Both the position numbers and the translations under genes were made by a program. Positions 1 to 11,712 of a stretch of 64,000 nt of DNA are shown in pieces (position 1 is the stretch's first letter; each line of letters begins with the position of its first letter). This stretch comes from Tricholoma matsutake (lineage: Eukaryota > Basidiomycota > Agaricomycetes > Agaricales > Tricholomataceae): positions 1,860,001-1,924,000 of the forward strand of contig AP026550.1 in NCBI GenBank assembly GCA_026075535.2, read 5' to 3'. The notes below the pieces were generated by a model. It did not search any database. It saw only the letters and a list, made by a program, of their open reading frames with translations, and was not told the origin of the DNA.

Positions 1-85
1 TTTGTAGGGGTTGGGAGCATGTGTGGTGATGTGTCAATGCATTTGGAGACATTCCCAGAGCTTAGAGCGCAAGGTGGACCCATCA
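1..85 (-). repeat. Fragment of gypsy A 3' LTR (U3 start)
   Basis: Positions 5-85 match the outer end of the 5' LTR at about 10085-10167 with a few transitions. On the minus strand the LTR begins TGATGGGTCC, directly after the polypurine tract. The rest of this roughly 1-kb LTR lies left of the window. Confidence 0.8.
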
Positions 86-100
86 TCCTCCCCCTTACTG
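86..100 (-). other. Polypurine tract of gypsy A
   Basis: The minus strand reads CAGTAAGGGGGAGGA immediately before the TGATGG start of the 3' LTR. This is the usual position and composition of the plus-strand primer in LTR elements. Confidence 0.75.
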
Positions 101-138
101 AAATCCTGACTGTCCCAGTCAGCTGATCAGAGCCACAT

Positions 139-1538
139 GTGAAATGTGTGATCGTGTTGAAAATGTCAACAAAATTCGAAACACCTCTCATTCTTCTTCA
201 TCACTCCTACACCTTCGATACTACTTCTATCATGTCCCTCCTTGCCAAACTCAACATTGAAGTCCTCGAGTATGCAAAATCAATGCCAGATTGCGGTGTT
301 GCCAAAGACCTCAACTTTGAAGTGTGGGGGAAAGGTTTTTGTGAGAAGATGGTAAGTTTCTGCTTCTTATTCAATATTTGAGGATTCTAACATGATATGT
401 TCAGGCAGAATACAAAGAACTGGCAGACAACTTGGGAGAAGAGCATGATTTGGCTGTGCAAAAGGTCGTCAAAGAAGTTTTCGAGCTTTTGAAACTGATG
501 GCTTTCATGGGGGGGGAGCTTTGGTTTATGGATCTGAGTGAGCAGGTAGAGTGGGAGTGATGGGAAGAGGAAGTGAAACTGGTTCAGAAGGAGGAGGAGG
601 AGGCCCACAGGGCAGAGGAAAGCATGAAGCAGGCAGAAATTGAGGCCCAAAGGGGGGCATTAGTGGACGCTCGGAACATAGCTCTTGCTGTGTTTCATGC
701 TAAAATGTTGTCGAAGGAAGAATTGCAGCAATGAAATGCAGAGCTCACAGTGGAGGCAAGAGCTATCGAGATGCTAGAGGCTGGAGAGGAGGGCGAAGAA
801 GAAAATTTAGGAGAATTGCCAATAATCAGGATTGGGAAGCAGAAGGCAGTGGAGATCAAGGCAAGCGAGGATGAGGAGGATGAGATTGTCGAGGACAAGG
901 TAGAGAGCAAATGGAGGAGGTTCACTGAGGGCAGACTTCTTGACTTCGAGGACCCAGTGAGTTTTCAAAATCGAATTTGATTTCCATCTTTCACTAACTA
1001 GATGCATCATAGTGTGATCGTTGTGCTGGGATGAAATCCCAGCCACACTGTGTCATCGACAAAGGGGCCCCAAAATGTGTCAAGTGCATGGATGCACTGC
1101 AGGGATGTTATTGGGAAGGGGTATCAAGGAAAGGGCTTTGGAAAGGCAAGGGGAAGAAGTTTGGGGGTGCAAAGAGCGGAGAGGTGAAACGGGTGACACA
1201 CCCAAAACCAGGTATGAAGATTTAGTCAAAGTAAATTTGTAGTGTTCGCTAACTTATTTTTCAGATTGGAAGTGCCTTGGATTTGCGTAGTGGGACCCAT
1301 TGCCGCAGTCAAACTGGTTGTGGGACCTTCGAGATCATTGAAGGAGAAAAAGAGGTTGTCGAAGGGAAAGGGAAAGGTGAAAGCAAAGGAAGTCCAGGGG
1401 TTCAAGGAGGCTGAGGCTGTGGATGAGGAGTGGGCAATGCATCGCCAGATCCTCATGAAGAAATTGGCAGTGATGAAGGTTGAATTGGAGGTATTGTGTA
1501 GACAGATAGAGGTGGTGGAGGAAATGTTGGAGGAATAG
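139..1538 (+). pseudogene. Spliced antisense gene inside gypsy A: acidic coiled-coil protein with Cys cluster
   Basis: This gene runs opposite to the retrotransposon, between integrase and the 3' LTR. Exons are 139-351, 405-956, 1013-1211 and 1265-1538. The three introns (53, 56 and 53 bp) have GTAAGT/GTGAGT/GTATGA donors, CTAAC branch points and AG acceptors. Exon 1 gives 71 codons and exon 2 gives 184. Exon 2 is rich in Glu/Lys (coiled-coil-like). Exon 3 holds a cysteine cluster starting CDRC, then C-V-x-x-x-G-x-P-K-C-V-K-C and a later Cys. Exon 4 is Lys-rich, ends in a Glu-rich helix and stops at 1538. Exon 2 contains two in-frame TGA codons (558, 732), and the exon 3/4 join is out of phase by one base, so this copy is decayed. 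The arrangement resembles accessory antisense ORFs with Zn-cluster-like motifs that I associate with basidiomycete gypsy elements. Its function is unknown to me. Confidence 0.7.
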
Positions 1539-1779
1539 AAAAATTTTGTTGTTCTTTCTGTTTTTACAATTTTAATTTTTTTGTGAGTCTTGAAAGTAGC
1601 GATAAGAAAAGTAAAAGAAAACAAAAAAAAGAAAAATTAGGGAAAGGCTCAGTAGATCATCATGGCCAAAAAATCCTTTTGCAGTTTGCGCGACCACGCT
1701 ATAATGCGATATCACGACTTGTATTGTGCACTAAAAGAAATTGAAGTCATAGGTAAGTGATTGCAAACAAAGAGAAAGG

Positions 1780-4281
1780 AATAATTATTTGTCTTCAAAG
1801 TCTGGAAGGTCTTCGGGAATATCTTCATTGATGTTCAAAGTGTTTCAAAGTTTTTTGAGATGTTCGGAGTCAATATTGAGGAAGTTTGGCAGAAGGGGAA
1901 TTGATTTTCATGCAAAATAGGGAAGGAGTCAGAAGGCTGCAACTGGCTGATGGAATACTGAACCATTGAGTTTGCAGATGATGTAGGCTCCTCTGTAGTT
2001 TTGATCAATGATGATGAGGGGACCTAAATATCAAGGTCACATTTTGCGATTGAGGGATTTCTCGATTTGCGTGTTTCAAAGTAGGACCAGGTCACCTTTT
2101 TTGAAGTTGTAGTTGCACATTGTTCATTTGTGAATGAGTTCAAAACATTTTGCAGCTTCAAGTTGAGCGGTATAGACTTTTGAATATAGAATTTTGAGGT
2201 CAGATGATTGTTTTTGTAATGCTATTGCTCTTTGAGCGATGAGATCGGTTGTCAATAATATAGAATCGGGAGGGGGTTGCAAATATGTTGCTTCATAGAT
2301 GTTAAGTGGGATGAGGGGGTGTGAGCCTGTAACTGCAAAGTAAGGAGAGCAACCCATATGTCTATGAACCATAACTTGTTCTGCCCAAAACACCGAGTGT
2401 GCTCCAGCTGACCATTTGCTCTGATCTCCATCGACTGCTTTGAATAACAATTGTCAAATGTCAAAGTGAGCTCTTTCGACGAGTCCATTCACACAAGAAT
2501 TGTAACTGCTAATCCAAATGTGGTTAATATGATATCATTTTGAAAGGTACTCAAATGCTGCAATGAAGGCTGATCTGTTATCACTCACAATTTCGTATAG
2601 GGAACCCCATCTACAAATGATGTCTTTGAAGACCCAATCCCTGAGGGTCGTGGCATTTTCTCATCAAAGATTCCGCCATTTGGGATAGGTTGTTAGTGAA
2701 CATCAACCTTGTACGATATACTTGAATCTGCTCAAAGGAGGCATTTGCATAGTATCGATGTAGACTTTGCCGAATAAAGGTGTGGGTGTGGCGATGGTAG
2801 GTGGTATGAGGAGATTTCGAGTTTGTTGTACTTGGCAGAGGTGGGAGGTGCAAATAAACCAGGCGATGTCTGCTTTCATGTTAGGCCACCAGAATTGTAG
2901 AGAAATGACTGATTTTGTCATGAACACCATCTTGTGTCTGATATCGTCATGAGCTGCACAAATAACTTTGAGACGACATTTGGGAGTTGCAACAATTTTG
3001 TGAGCTCCATGAGAGTCCTTTCTCCAACATTTACTGCAATCTAAGAAGAATTCAGTGCAATATCGAATGAAGGTAGAGTATTTGGAATCTGATAAATCTG
3101 GAGGTCATACCAAATCCTTTAACCATTTTTGAACACAAAGTAATCTTTTGTCATCCTTTTTCGCATTGTTCGTTTGTGGGACATTGTCGTGGGTCAGATC
3201 CTCCCCCTTACTGAGATCTGAAGAGAGGGAGAGTGTCAAAACTTGATAAGAAGTAAAGGGACGAGTCGTAATGGGATTGATTTGGTGTACAAAACCATGA
3301 AGATGGTCAATCCAGTCTCCAAAATTGTTTTCATTATTGAACTGGTCATCTTTGGCTTGTGGAGGACATCTTGAAAGTCTGTCTGGACCATGATGTGTAC
3401 CTGCAACATGAACTAATGTGAAGTGAAAAGTGAGAATCAAGATGATCCATCAATTGATGCTAGCGCTAGGTGCAATATCAGGATTCGAGAGCATGCCTTT
3501 GATATGCCTTGCATTGACTTCGACAATGAGGTTTTGAACCCCTATTAGGTACAATTGAAGTGCTCTGAGAGTGCGATATAGACTGTAGAGTTTGAGTTTC
3601 GCTTGCGAGAACCGTGATTCATGGTCATTAAGCATGATCAAGCCGAAATATCATTTTCGAGGGTTGTCAGGATCGCATTGCGCAAGAAAGAACCCAATAG
3701 TGATGTACAAAGTGTTGACTGATAGGATAACTGGGGCATCAGATGAGTAGTCGATAGCGCAAATTTCTGGAGAATTGATGAGTGCTTGCTTCAGGTCTTC
3801 CTGTGCTGCGATTTGCTTTGGTCTGAATTCGAAAGGGACATCTTTTCGTGTAAGGTGTATTAGGGCTGTAGCACGTTGAGCAAATTTTTGAATAAAGATA
3901 TGACAAACTCCAATAGTTCCTAAAAATGCCTTGACTTTGGTAAGGCTCAACAAGGTCCCCATTTGCTGACTGCTGTGATGCGAGTGGAATTGGCCATACA
4001 ATCTTCAATATTGCATTGATGACCTAAAACAATTATTTTGGCGATGCAAAGGTAGAGTTTCAGACCAGAAAAGGTTCCTCCACAATACTTCATGTGTTGG
4101 ACTATACGATTTAGATTCCCAAAATGTTCCCAAATGAAGCATTGAATGCCTGGATTATTGGCGATCATTTCATAAGATCCTCCGATTGTTCAATATTCTG
4201 ATTTCAGACCCTTAACTGGTGTATCGTCAATGTATGGGATGGTGATATGAGGGATTTTGGGTTGTAGGATGAATGTGACAT
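1780..4281 (-). pseudogene. Gypsy A pol, 3' half: RT palm remainder, RNase H, integrase
   Basis: Reading leftward from 4281, the RT continues with VTFILQP and the catalytic motif PYIDD (about 4210-4230). It then covers the thumb/connection (3651-4001), RNase H ending in HHGPDRLSR (about 3370), the integrase zinc-binding segment (WWPNM, then H/C residues, 2703-2930), the integrase core remainder (2124-2450) and a C-terminal part with KKGDLVLL and YLGPLI (about 1950-2110). Several frames and stops are needed, so it is inactive. The 5' half of the same gene continues at 5606 beyond the inserted solo LTR. Confidence 0.85.
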
Positions 4282-5605
4282 TGATAGGTTGTCTCCTTGG
4301 CTCAAAGGCCAATTCACCATTTTGACCACATTCTAATCACATCGGATAACTCGCATGAGGTCCCAGAAGCAGCGTGATGGCTCCCAACCAAGTCTACCGA
4401 GCGCGAGCATCGTATCGAACGTGATTGAACATTGTCGAGCATTGTGAGCATCATATCGAACGTGGTCAAGCATCGTTGAACATCGTCAAGCATTGTATCG
4501 AACATGATCAAACATCGTCAAGCATCGTTGAACATCGTTGAGCATTGTATCGAACACAATCAAACATCGTCAAACATTGAAAATCGACATCGGACACTAT
4601 ATCGCCATCCGAATAATCATCGCACACATGCCAGACGTATTCCCTACCATTGTCGAACAATATCGCACTGATATCGGGCCACGAACGAAGTCCGAAGAAT
4701 CTTCGAAAATCTTCGAAAAATATCGAACCTCGAAAAACATCGTTGGACACAGTATTTCCTATTCAAATGATCTTCAGACGCATGCTGGACACATGGGACA
4801 CTATATCGAGTATATCGAACACATTTCGACCGCATGTGCATGCATACAATCTGCTCGAAGCAGTTTCCGATCTTCTATTCAATTTATAACAAGGACAGTC
4901 CAGTTTTAGCTATTCTTTCTTATTATTTCTTCATCATGTGTTATATTCACCCCTTCTAGGCTCGCTTTATTGTTCTGATGTACTTATATTGTCTTTTGCC
5001 TTGAGTTTTCCACATGTTTGCCTCATGTTCTCTAGCCTTTTTAGGTACTTTCTTTATTTTATATAAAAAGATGTACTAGATACAAAGAAAAGCAAGAAAG
5101 TCATCATCTTCCTCCCAGATCACAGTGATTTGAGAGTTCGGTTTAGTCTTATTCAGTCCAAAGTTTGGTGTTTTACACTAAACTTCCTTGAAATTCCTTG
5201 AAATTCCTCGCATTACACTATTTTCGCTCTTGCTTCCCTCGATTAGCCTTTGCTTCACTTCTACTACTCATCTAGTCCCCCGATCTTGCATCTGAACATA
5301 TCTGTGCACTCGAAATTCCTCGAGACTTCTTTGTAAAATATCGTGACATCTCAAAAATCATCGCGACGTCTCAAAAAGCATCGCAACACCTCGCAAATCA
5401 TCGCAACCCCTCAAAAATCATTGCAAGTCCTCGAAACACATTCTTTTAGCCTTGAACTGCTTTGACAAGCAGTTGTTTCATGACTATTTGACGGTCGGTC
5501 TGACAGGTGACATCTAGAGGGCCTCGCATCCTTCCTCAGACTCATGTTATACCATCTGAAGCCATTTTGTGGGTTTTGTTTGGGTTTCCAGGTTGAGCAT
5601 CATCA
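4282..5605 (+). repeat. Solo LTR of a gypsy A-related family, inserted in the RT gene
   Basis: It starts TGATAGGT and ends GCATCATCA, like the gypsy A LTR, but lies in the opposite orientation. The 3' part (about 5140-5605) is clearly the reverse complement of 9144-9530, with shared segments around the GTGTTTTAC motif and GTGGGTTTTGTTTGGGTTTCC-like sequence. Flanking bases ACAT (4278-4281) and ACGT (5606-5609) form a 4-bp target duplication with one transition. The flanking RT reading resumes exactly across the insertion. The left part (4390-4600) is a run of degenerate GAACATCGTC-like minirepeats. No internal coding part remains, so it is a solo LTR left by LTR-LTR recombination. Confidence 0.82.
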
Positions 5606-7650
5606 ACGTCGTCGTGTAAGATTGGAACCAAGTTTGTCCAACCCATTGGTAGGGTGACGATTCAAAGTGCTCTGAAAGGTGTCTGAAACGTCATTAGATC
5701 TTGAGATGATTCTGCAACTTTCCTTTTGTCAAATGCGACATATAGGTCCAACATTCCACCACAAGCACGTCCCCCAAACTGTTCAGCTAGATGCTTGGGG
5801 ATTGGGACGACGCCAGAGTGCTGAATCATTACTTGATTTAGCGGTTCAAGACTGTGGATGATTCGAAGTGATTTTGTGTCCTTCTTCACAATGCAAAACC
5901 ATCGCAATCAATATGATGAGTTTGATGACTCATATACTCCTGCTTCTATCTTCTTTTTCAGCATTTCACAGATCTGTTCATACAGACCAGGAGGTATAGG
6001 GATATTATGTTTGACCCATGGAGTGTGAGGAATGATGGGGAATTTGATAGGAGGAAAGAAGTTGGGGCAAAAGCTTCCTTGTTCTTGTTTGGTCCAGGTG
6101 AAACTCGTTTTGTGATTTCAGATAAAGTTGTGCATAAGCTTTTGTTCTTCTGGCCATAGGAAATCACCAGGATGGTTTTTGTCGATAGTAGCTTTGCATT
6201 CGAGTGTATATCAGGGAGAGGGGACAAACGATGGGGGATGAGGATTGAGTTTCGGCATATTCTCGAGGGGGTCACCAGTGATTGTTCGACTAATGTGAAA
6301 TCAATTGGGTAGTTCAGTAATAATTGGTCAAACTTTCTGTGTGACTGGTTTGTATTTCTTTTTCAGCGCTGCAAAGATTAAGTATATAGAGTTGGTTGAC
6401 GAGATGTGGGGAGGGGAAATGATAGTAGAATCATGCATAGAGGTGGCCATTGAGGCTGATAAGAACATTGCATACTGGTGGCTAGCTGTTAAATATAAGT
6501 TTGCAAGAATCGAGGAAAAGGAAGGAATGTCCAAAGAGTTTGAGGAGTCAATATTGGGAATACTCACAGTGTACTCGATAGTTATAGAGGAATTAGAATG
6601 GTCAAAAGAAATGATGAGAGTGCACTGGTTATTCTCTGATATTTTATCCTCTAGTTGCGAAAATCCTCACAAACTACTCTTCTTTGACGATTAGATTGGG
6701 GGATAGTTGGAATAGTGCAGGATCATGTCGAGTTCGGATCGAATATAGTTATTGTTTGTGCTTCATTTCAATAATTCTTTGCTGCACTTTCTGTTAGAAT
6801 GTTGAATGGTTGTCTGAGCAGAATGTCATAGGCTGGATTGTGGATGATGTGTATTTGCATGTAGAGGGTGATGCTACCGACTTCACAAGGTACATTCCAT
6901 GCTAAACCTAGACTCTGGTCAATACCACCATTAGCCAATTGTAGAGGGATGCTTATCAAAGGATCGTATGTGAGACTGAGTTCATGACAAACTTCTTCCA
7001 ATATTGCAATGATCGATGAACCTGGATTGACTATGCTTTCAACTGGATTTCTGCCATTGATGTTCATAATGACTGATCTAATAGAGTGTGATTCCCTTGG
7101 CTGCAATGAAAGGTTCGGGTATTTCTCCAGTGCGAAGACTGCTAATATATGTTTTGTAAGGGTCATCAATTATGAAAATATTATTGTTAAGGAGATTCGT
7201 ACCATTATTTCCTTTGCGTTGCTGGATACAATGTGCAGTGACCTGTTCCTTCCATTTCATATGAACTTTGGGCGATAGTGAAAGTAATTCTTTGGGGGTT
7301 AGAGTAATAATCGGTGTTTTCATTGATTGAGTGAAGACATCTTCAGTAATTTTGTCCTTTTGAATGGGGGCTTGGGTATGGTATGATGGGCAATCTTTTG
7401 CTTTTCCTGTCGATGTGAAGTTGCATTTGTGGGGAGGTAGATACAAATTTTCTTTAGCACCGTTGTAGGGATGTATTACCAGTTGCAATGGTTTTTCAGA
7501 GGTCAAAGATGGTGCTGAATTCGAAGTAGGTAGATTGGTTGCTGTGGATGAGATAGATGGTGCTGGTACTTGTGGGACGAATCGTTCGACTGGTGCAGGG
7601 ATTTGAGGGATCGAAGGCCATGAGGTAGGAACTGTTGGCACATTCGAATC
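5606..7650 (-). pseudogene. Gypsy A pol, 5' half: aspartic protease and N-terminal RT
   Basis: On the minus strand from about 7640 there is a Pro/Ser-rich linker. The retropepsin domain (6768-7169) follows, where the catalytic triplet reads N-P-G-S instead of the D-S/T-G or D-P-G-S type, so the catalytic Asp has become Asn by one G-to-A change. A spacer and an RT N-terminal region follow, with VPIPKH, LDLYVAFDKR (5662-5907) and TLPMGWTN ending in HDDV at about 5606. An in-frame TGA lies where RT families usually keep Arg. The gene is interrupted by the solo LTR and resumes at 4281. Confidence 0.8.
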
Positions 7651-8985
7651 AGTTCACGCAAAAGGTCTACCACTTCGTAAAGCATATATCTCTTGTTCAA
7701 GTTGTGCAATACGATCTTTGGCCATTGTAGATAGGTTGGTAATGTGGTAAACCCCTCTGGATGGTGTCGAAGAAACTGTCGAAGGTGTGATATTATACAT
7801 TAGCAAAGGGGTAACGTTAGATGGAGGGTTTTGTCAAATCCATTTGTCAATCCTGTGTTTGATAAAACAACTGGGGATGTTTCGAGGAGTGAATTGACCA
7901 TTTGGAAGAACGATTTTGCCTTCAGTGTTCTTCTTACACTTTCCTTCATTGATATATGACAGGCAAACCAAGCAATCACTAATGAAATGTCCTGTAAGCC
8001 CACAAAAGATGCAAACTAAAGTTTTGAGCTGGTCCAAACAAAATCCACTGTTAGGTCAAGTAGTGTTTGTGGTCTTCAAACCTGCTAAAGCAGTTATGAG
8101 AGTGGCTATGAATTTCTTGAGAATTGCTGTAAGATCTTCTGATTTAATTTGAGGCAAAGATGTCGAGGTTGTTGGGATTGCTGAAGGTGCTGAAGAATGT
8201 GAACTGAGTTGCAATGTCGAATCTGAACCAATAGATCCTGCTAAAACAAACTTTGCTGCTGCATGAATATCGTTGAGTGGGTAGGGGTTGTCGGGGTAGT
8301 GATCAGGGAATTTTAGTTCAAGTCGTCGAGCAATTCTAGCCCATAAACCTGGTTGGAAACCCTGAATGAAGGCTCTGCTTTGTTCAGCATCAGAAATCCT
8401 GCCTTTAGTAGATAGAAACTTTGTGATGTTATAGAATGACCAAAAATATAATCCCAAATTGCTCACATTGTAAATACCTATGTGAAGTTGTTCGCTGACG
8501 AGTTTGTCCATGTCCGAAATTGACCATTTCCGATTGTCTTTGGAACCAGGGTACAGTTGGTGAATAGCGATGCCAAAATTCTGGAATGAAATGCTGGCAT
8601 CATATTCTGGAATCAATTCCCAGAGTTTGGAAGTGTCAATATTGAGGTAGTGACAAGCATGCTTCTTCATTTCTTCTGAGTTCGTGACATTGCACGCTGA
8701 GAAAAGCAATTCGAGCTCGTTAAAATATCTGTGAAGTTCTCATGGCTGGATGGGGTCAAATTTCAGAGCTGTGGAATGACCACAAGCTGGCATAGTTGCT
8801 TGTGTAGTCATAAATGCGATGTTTCTAGGGGTAGGGGTTAAAACTTGGGTGAAGGATGGTAGAGGTGTTGAAGTTGTTGGAAGGATGAATGAAGAGGTAG
8901 ATGATGAAGATGAAGAAGTAGAGGATGATGTTGAAGGCAATGAGATAGGTGAAGGGAATAGTCAACGGTGAGTAGATTCTGCTTT
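7651..8985 (-). pseudogene. Gypsy A gag polyprotein with CCHC knuckle
   Basis: The minus-strand N-terminus is Ser/Thr-rich and leads to M-P-A-C-G-H-S-T-A (about 8770-8800), a start seen in many basidiomycete gypsy gags. The capsid-like body (8056-8709) follows, with WELIPEY and a QGFQPGLW segment. A CCHC zinc knuckle, CIFCGLTGHFISDC, lies at about 7970-8010. It fits C-x2-C-x4-H-x4-C. Frame changes near 8740 and 8050 and upstream stops show decay, and the true start codon is uncertain. Confidence 0.8.
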
Positions 8986-9123
8986 GGAAACAGGGATCAG
9001 GATATCTCCCAATTGTTTGAGAGATTTGAAGGTGTGGTGAGTGTCAATTTGAAGGTTTCTAGCTTGTGTTGGCCTAAGCTGGGAGATTCAAGATGGATTA
9101 GGCAATGAAATGATTTAGAAACC

Positions 9124-9140
9124 CCTCGTGGTGGGCTCCA
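9124..9140 (-). other. Candidate primer-binding site of gypsy A
   Basis: Three bases inside the 5' LTR the minus strand reads TGGAGCCCACCACGAGG. It begins with the TGG expected opposite a tRNA CCA end. I cannot name the tRNA from the sequence alone. Confidence 0.55.
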
Positions 9141-9143
9141 AAA

Positions 9144-10167
9144 TGATGATGCTCGACCAGGAAACCCAAACAAAACCCACAATAAGGCCTCGAATGGTAT
9201 AACACTAGTTAGAGGTTGCAAGGTGGTACTAAATATCACCGCTGTTACCCAAGGTTATGGAAATGACTTTAGAGAGGGTCCGATGATGTTCGATGATGTT
9301 TGAGAGTGTACAAAGTGCTGCAATGATGTTCAAGGAAAGTTCAAAGAGGTTCAAAGAGGTTCAAAGATGTTCAAAGAAGTTCTAGGAGCTTATAGGGGAT
9401 GAGGACAATTTTGACAAAGGCTGAGGATAGACTATAAGGATGTAGAAAGGCTTTGAGAGGGGATAGACAATAGATGATAGTTTTGAGAAGCTAGTATGAG
9501 AAGTTCAAAGAAGTTTGGGGTAAAACACTGAACTTTGAGACTAAGTTGAGAGGCTTGGACTCAAGAGAATTGCTCTTAAATCAGACAATTTGTGTGAGAG
9601 GACGATCTATTCTGTCTTTCTAAGTAGCTAGTACAAGGCTATATATGTTTGGAAGAGATGGTACTTAAAAGGAAATAAAACATGAGGAATACATGAGGCA
9701 AGATATAAAACAATAAAGAACTTTGCAAATCATAAAATAAATGAAAGAAGATGAGAAGGGAAACATATAGAGTCATGATTTATTATGGGTACCTGTCCTA
9801 TTGATCCAATATATCATCATCAAGACATCAAAGTGCCACAATCACGTCCTAAAATCCCATCATCATGTCTCCTTGTGTCCGGTGGTGCTTGATATGCGAT
9901 GCACTAACTCATACAAGGTGTGCTGCATGTGTCTGAAGGGCGGTGCGATAGATATACAGCGGCCGAAGATGTTCGAGGTGCTGTGAAGATGTTTGAACCT
10001 GCTCAAAGTGTTGCAAAGTTGTTCAAAGTCATTCAAAATCATTTGAAATAGTTCGAAATAGTTTTGGAGTGGTCTTGTGGGGTTCATAGGGGTTGGGAGC
10101 ATGTGTGGTGATGTGGCGATGCATTTGGAGATGTTCCCAGAGCTTAGAGCGCAAGGTGGACCTATCG
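9144..10167 (-). repeat. Gypsy A 5' LTR (1024 bp)
   Basis: On the minus strand it runs from CGATAGGTCC (TG start mutated) at 10167 to GCATCATCA at 9144. The outer end matches the 3' LTR fragment at 1-85, and the inner end matches the solo LTR at 5140-5605. The middle contains many copies of GTTCAAAGA/GTTCGA-like minirepeats (9270-9390, 9970-10060). Confidence 0.8.
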
Positions 10168-10802
10168 CCAGTTCAGTTATTACAACAGGCACTCTCCATA
10201 CAGTGCACAAAGGATACTCCCATCCTCAAGACCACAGTGAAAATTTGTACTCTGGCTGCAACATAAAAGCTGACCTCCTTTATTACCTCATGCTCCTCAA
10301 TTCTCTCTGTGATAACTTTCCCCATGCACACTCCATTATTGTTACAATTTTCCTTGTAACATGCAAGACCTGAAAGACCTGAGAAACCCAACAATCACCT
10401 CCAGACAGGAGGCACCCTTGACACATGCTGATCCCATGCCCTATGATCACCTTCAGACAGAAGGCACCCCTGACATGCTGCATTGCAGGACCCCTTGACA
10501 TCAAATCCATGACATTGGATGCCTCATGCTAGGCATGAGGACTATTGCTATGCTATCATTTCTTGATAACCATCTCATGTTCCAATTGGACAATAAGGAC
10601 ATTCCACCTAGTATAAGTACTGTGACAAGTAGTAGTGATGTCCTTAGTTTAGATCTAGGCAATCTACAGCCTTAACTTGCAACTTGCGAACTTACTTGAA
10701 ACTACTAAGGAAGCCCCTTAGTACATGAACCCAAATGACTCTACACAGAAGCCCTGCTAGAGTGCACTACTAACCTTATGTCAGAAGCCCCGAGTAACAC
10801 TA
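10168..10802. other. No gene seen; possible Copia LTR/leader remnant
   Basis: The stretch holds imperfect repeats of AGACAGGAGGCACCC/AGACAGAAGGCACCC (about 10393-10470) and a run of AAGCCCC motifs (10700-10800). It leads into a Copia gag fragment, so it may be that element's LTR and leader, but no matching second LTR is in the window. Confidence 0.35.
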
Positions 10803-11470
10803 GTGCCAAATGACCCACTGAGGAAGCACCTTGTGGAACAACACCAACTAGATCAAGTGGTTGAGGCTTCGCCCTTAACAAATATCTTTTGTGACATCAC
10901 CACCTCCACCTTGTCTGAAAATGATCAGTGCAACAACTCTCATTCCCCCCTTCTGCTACCACTCATACCAAGCCCACCAGGTTGTCCAATGGGCTCATTT
11001 GTGGAAACCCCACTTGCAAGAAAACTGGACATACCACCGAGTATTGTATCAGGTCCAGAGGGGGGATGGCAGGAAAAACAATTGAGGAGTCCAAGGCAGC
11101 TCACAGACTGGCATTTTAGAAGAAGAAGATAGGAACCAATACCTCCAAAATCCCAGTGACAATGAAAGACATGAACAGCTGCACATTCACTGTCATGGTT
11201 AACCCTGACACTTCAAGTTCACCCACACCCACCTCTCCAGCAGAATTTGCTGGTATTGATTCTGATCCCATCCTCACTGCCACAATTGAGGAAGCTGAAT
11301 ATGAGGGCTGGCTTGTAGTTGAGGAGGAACCAACCACTTCTGTCAACTGGGAGCAACACTTGACCCCTGCAACCAAAAGTGTGTTCACCATTGAACCTTT
11401 GAATCAAGCTAGATGCACCCAGATGTCTTTCAATGACTCCCCTTTTATTGTCAATGATGACTCTGGTTGA
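10803..11470 (+). pseudogene. Ty1/Copia gag end and protease-leader fragment
   Basis: In the 10928-11119 frame there is a CCHC-like knuckle, C-x4-C-x3-G-H-T-x3-C, followed by GGMAGKTIEESKAAHR. That knuckle plus GGMAGKT/EARAAQR-type tail is characteristic of Copia gags in mushrooms. It shifts frame to 11156-11470, a Ser/Thr/Pro- and Glu-rich stretch like the region before the Copia protease. It ends abruptly at 11470. Frames are mixed and no integrase or RT follows, so only a fragment remains. Confidence 0.65.
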
Positions 11471-11712
11471 TACTTGATGTTGAGCTCAACTAGTGTTGCC
11501 ACAGCTTAAGCTGACTTAAGCTGAGGTTTTTTGCTATCTTGGGAAATAAATGACATAAAATTACCAAAGTATTTGAGGAGCTAGATCCCATCAAAAGCCA
11601 AGGGGTCCTCTGCCAACTCTAAGTGATCAGAGAAGCCTTTCCTGAGATATTTAAGTGGCTTTGAAACAGCTCAAGCCAAGCTGTTTCAAAGCTGTTCTCA
11701 GAAATCTCAGAA

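Larger units (their letters stand above)
1..10167 (-). mobile_element. Ty3/gypsy retrotransposon 'gypsy A', decayed, 3' LTR cut by window start
   Basis: On the minus strand the order is 5' LTR (9144-10167), primer site, gag, protease, RT, RNase H, integrase, an antisense gene, polypurine tract, 3' LTR (only 85 bases in the window). RT before integrase marks it as Ty3/gypsy. The match between 5-85 and 10085-10167 ties the two LTRs together. All ORFs carry stops. RT is split by a solo LTR at 4282-5605. The outer target duplication cannot be checked because the left end is missing. Confidence 0.9.

Noticed and set aside
4390..4600. CRISPR-like array of GAACATCGTC repeats
   Set aside because: The repeats are degenerate, irregularly spaced and part of an LTR in a eukaryotic genome.
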